Shown: in pieces, positions 11,927 through 12,077 of the stretch | How positions within the stretch are numbered: position 1 is the first letter of the stretch | Layout of the letters: every line of letters starts with the position of its first letter | Assembly (NCBI GenBank): GCA_964471755.1 | Contig: CAYYJM010000199.1 | Location: forward strand, 1 to 12,077 | DNA: 12,077 nt | Direction of reading: 5' to 3' | Origin: CAYYJM01 sp964471755 | Lineage (GTDB): Bacteria; Planctomycetota; Planctomycetia; Gemmatales; Gemmataceae | Notes under the pieces: generated by a model | The model's input: only the letters and a program-made list of their open reading frames with translations | What the model was told of the DNA's origin: nothing | Databases searched by the model: none | Made by a program: the position numbers and the translations under genes

Positions 11927-12077
11927 GGGACCTATCCTCCCGCGCCAGGAAAGCGCGACTTCTGGACAGGACAAGCGGGCCTCATTCACGACCGAGCAAC
12001 TCGTCCCATCCGCAGGTGAACATTTCGCCCACGACCTAGTTCCCGACGGCTTTTACCGGGGGCACCTTCCAGGTGCC
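11927..12077. other. gene-free right edge
   Basis: These 151 bp contain the ribosome binding site of the LssY_C gene (CCTCC at 11936-11940 on plus) and presumably its promoter. No reading frame here looks coding on either strand. The last 17 bases form a hairpin listed separately. Confidence 0.5.
12061..12077. repeat. perfect short palindrome at the window edge
   Basis: GGCACCT (12061-12067) and AGGTGCC (12071-12077) form a perfect 7-bp stem around TCC, preceded by CCGGG. It is cut by the window end. It may be half of a larger dispersed palindromic element like the one at 6013-6080 but with a different core, or part of a terminator of a gene to the right. Confidence 0.5.

Overview
The window is GC-rich (roughly two-thirds G+C by eye) and densely coded. 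The mix of genes points to a planctomycete, most likely of the Gemmata/Isosphaera side of the phylum. The reasons are: secreted Gly/Tyr-rich surface proteins carrying a conserved C-terminal domain, exported SnoaL/DUF4440 ('SgcJ/EcaC-like') proteins, a DUF4058-like protein, a PhoD-type phosphatase, and dispersed GC-rich palindromic repeats with the core CCGCCGGCTTGCCGGCGG. The assignment is inference from gene content; no rRNA or other taxonomic marker is present.

Left part (1-3720): a PLP-dependent cysteine-synthase-family enzyme (minus) is divergent from a flavodoxin/WrbA-like protein (plus), which ends in an intrinsic terminator. Next come a secreted Gly/Asn/Gln-rich protein with a C-terminal run of PRVSM pentapeptides, a strong GC hairpin, and deoxyribose-phosphate aldolase (deoC, GTG start). 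Middle (3721-6086): a DUF4058-like cytoplasmic protein (minus) converges on deoC and diverges from an exported PhoD-like alkaline phosphatase/phosphodiesterase (plus, GTG start). A perfect 26-bp inverted repeat closes the phosphatase unit.

Right part (6087-11079, all minus strand) is the most unusual region. Six consecutive genes all encode proteins with signal peptides. In transcription order they are: SnoaL-barrel protein A, small His/Thr/Gly/Tyr repeat protein, SnoaL-barrel protein B, small Gly/Tyr/His protein, SnoaL-barrel protein C, and a large Gly-rich surface protein. An exported two-domain protein (SnoaL/NTF2-like followed by a lipocalin-like GxW barrel) therefore alternates with an exported low-complexity protein three times. 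This looks like an amplified two-gene module, and A and B still share an identical MKRVK tail. The low-complexity partners share GPGG-x-Y and GPYG motifs. The large protein at the end is bracketed almost to the base by inverted copies of a 31-nt palindromic repeat. A cell-envelope or matrix role is plausible, but no function can be assigned from sequence.

The right edge (11080-12077) has a membrane-anchored LssY_C-domain protein on the minus strand, then about 150 bp without a gene that ends in a perfect short hairpin cut by the window end. No tRNA, rRNA, CRISPR array, transposase or phage gene is visible, and no gene-free stretch exceeds 300 bp.
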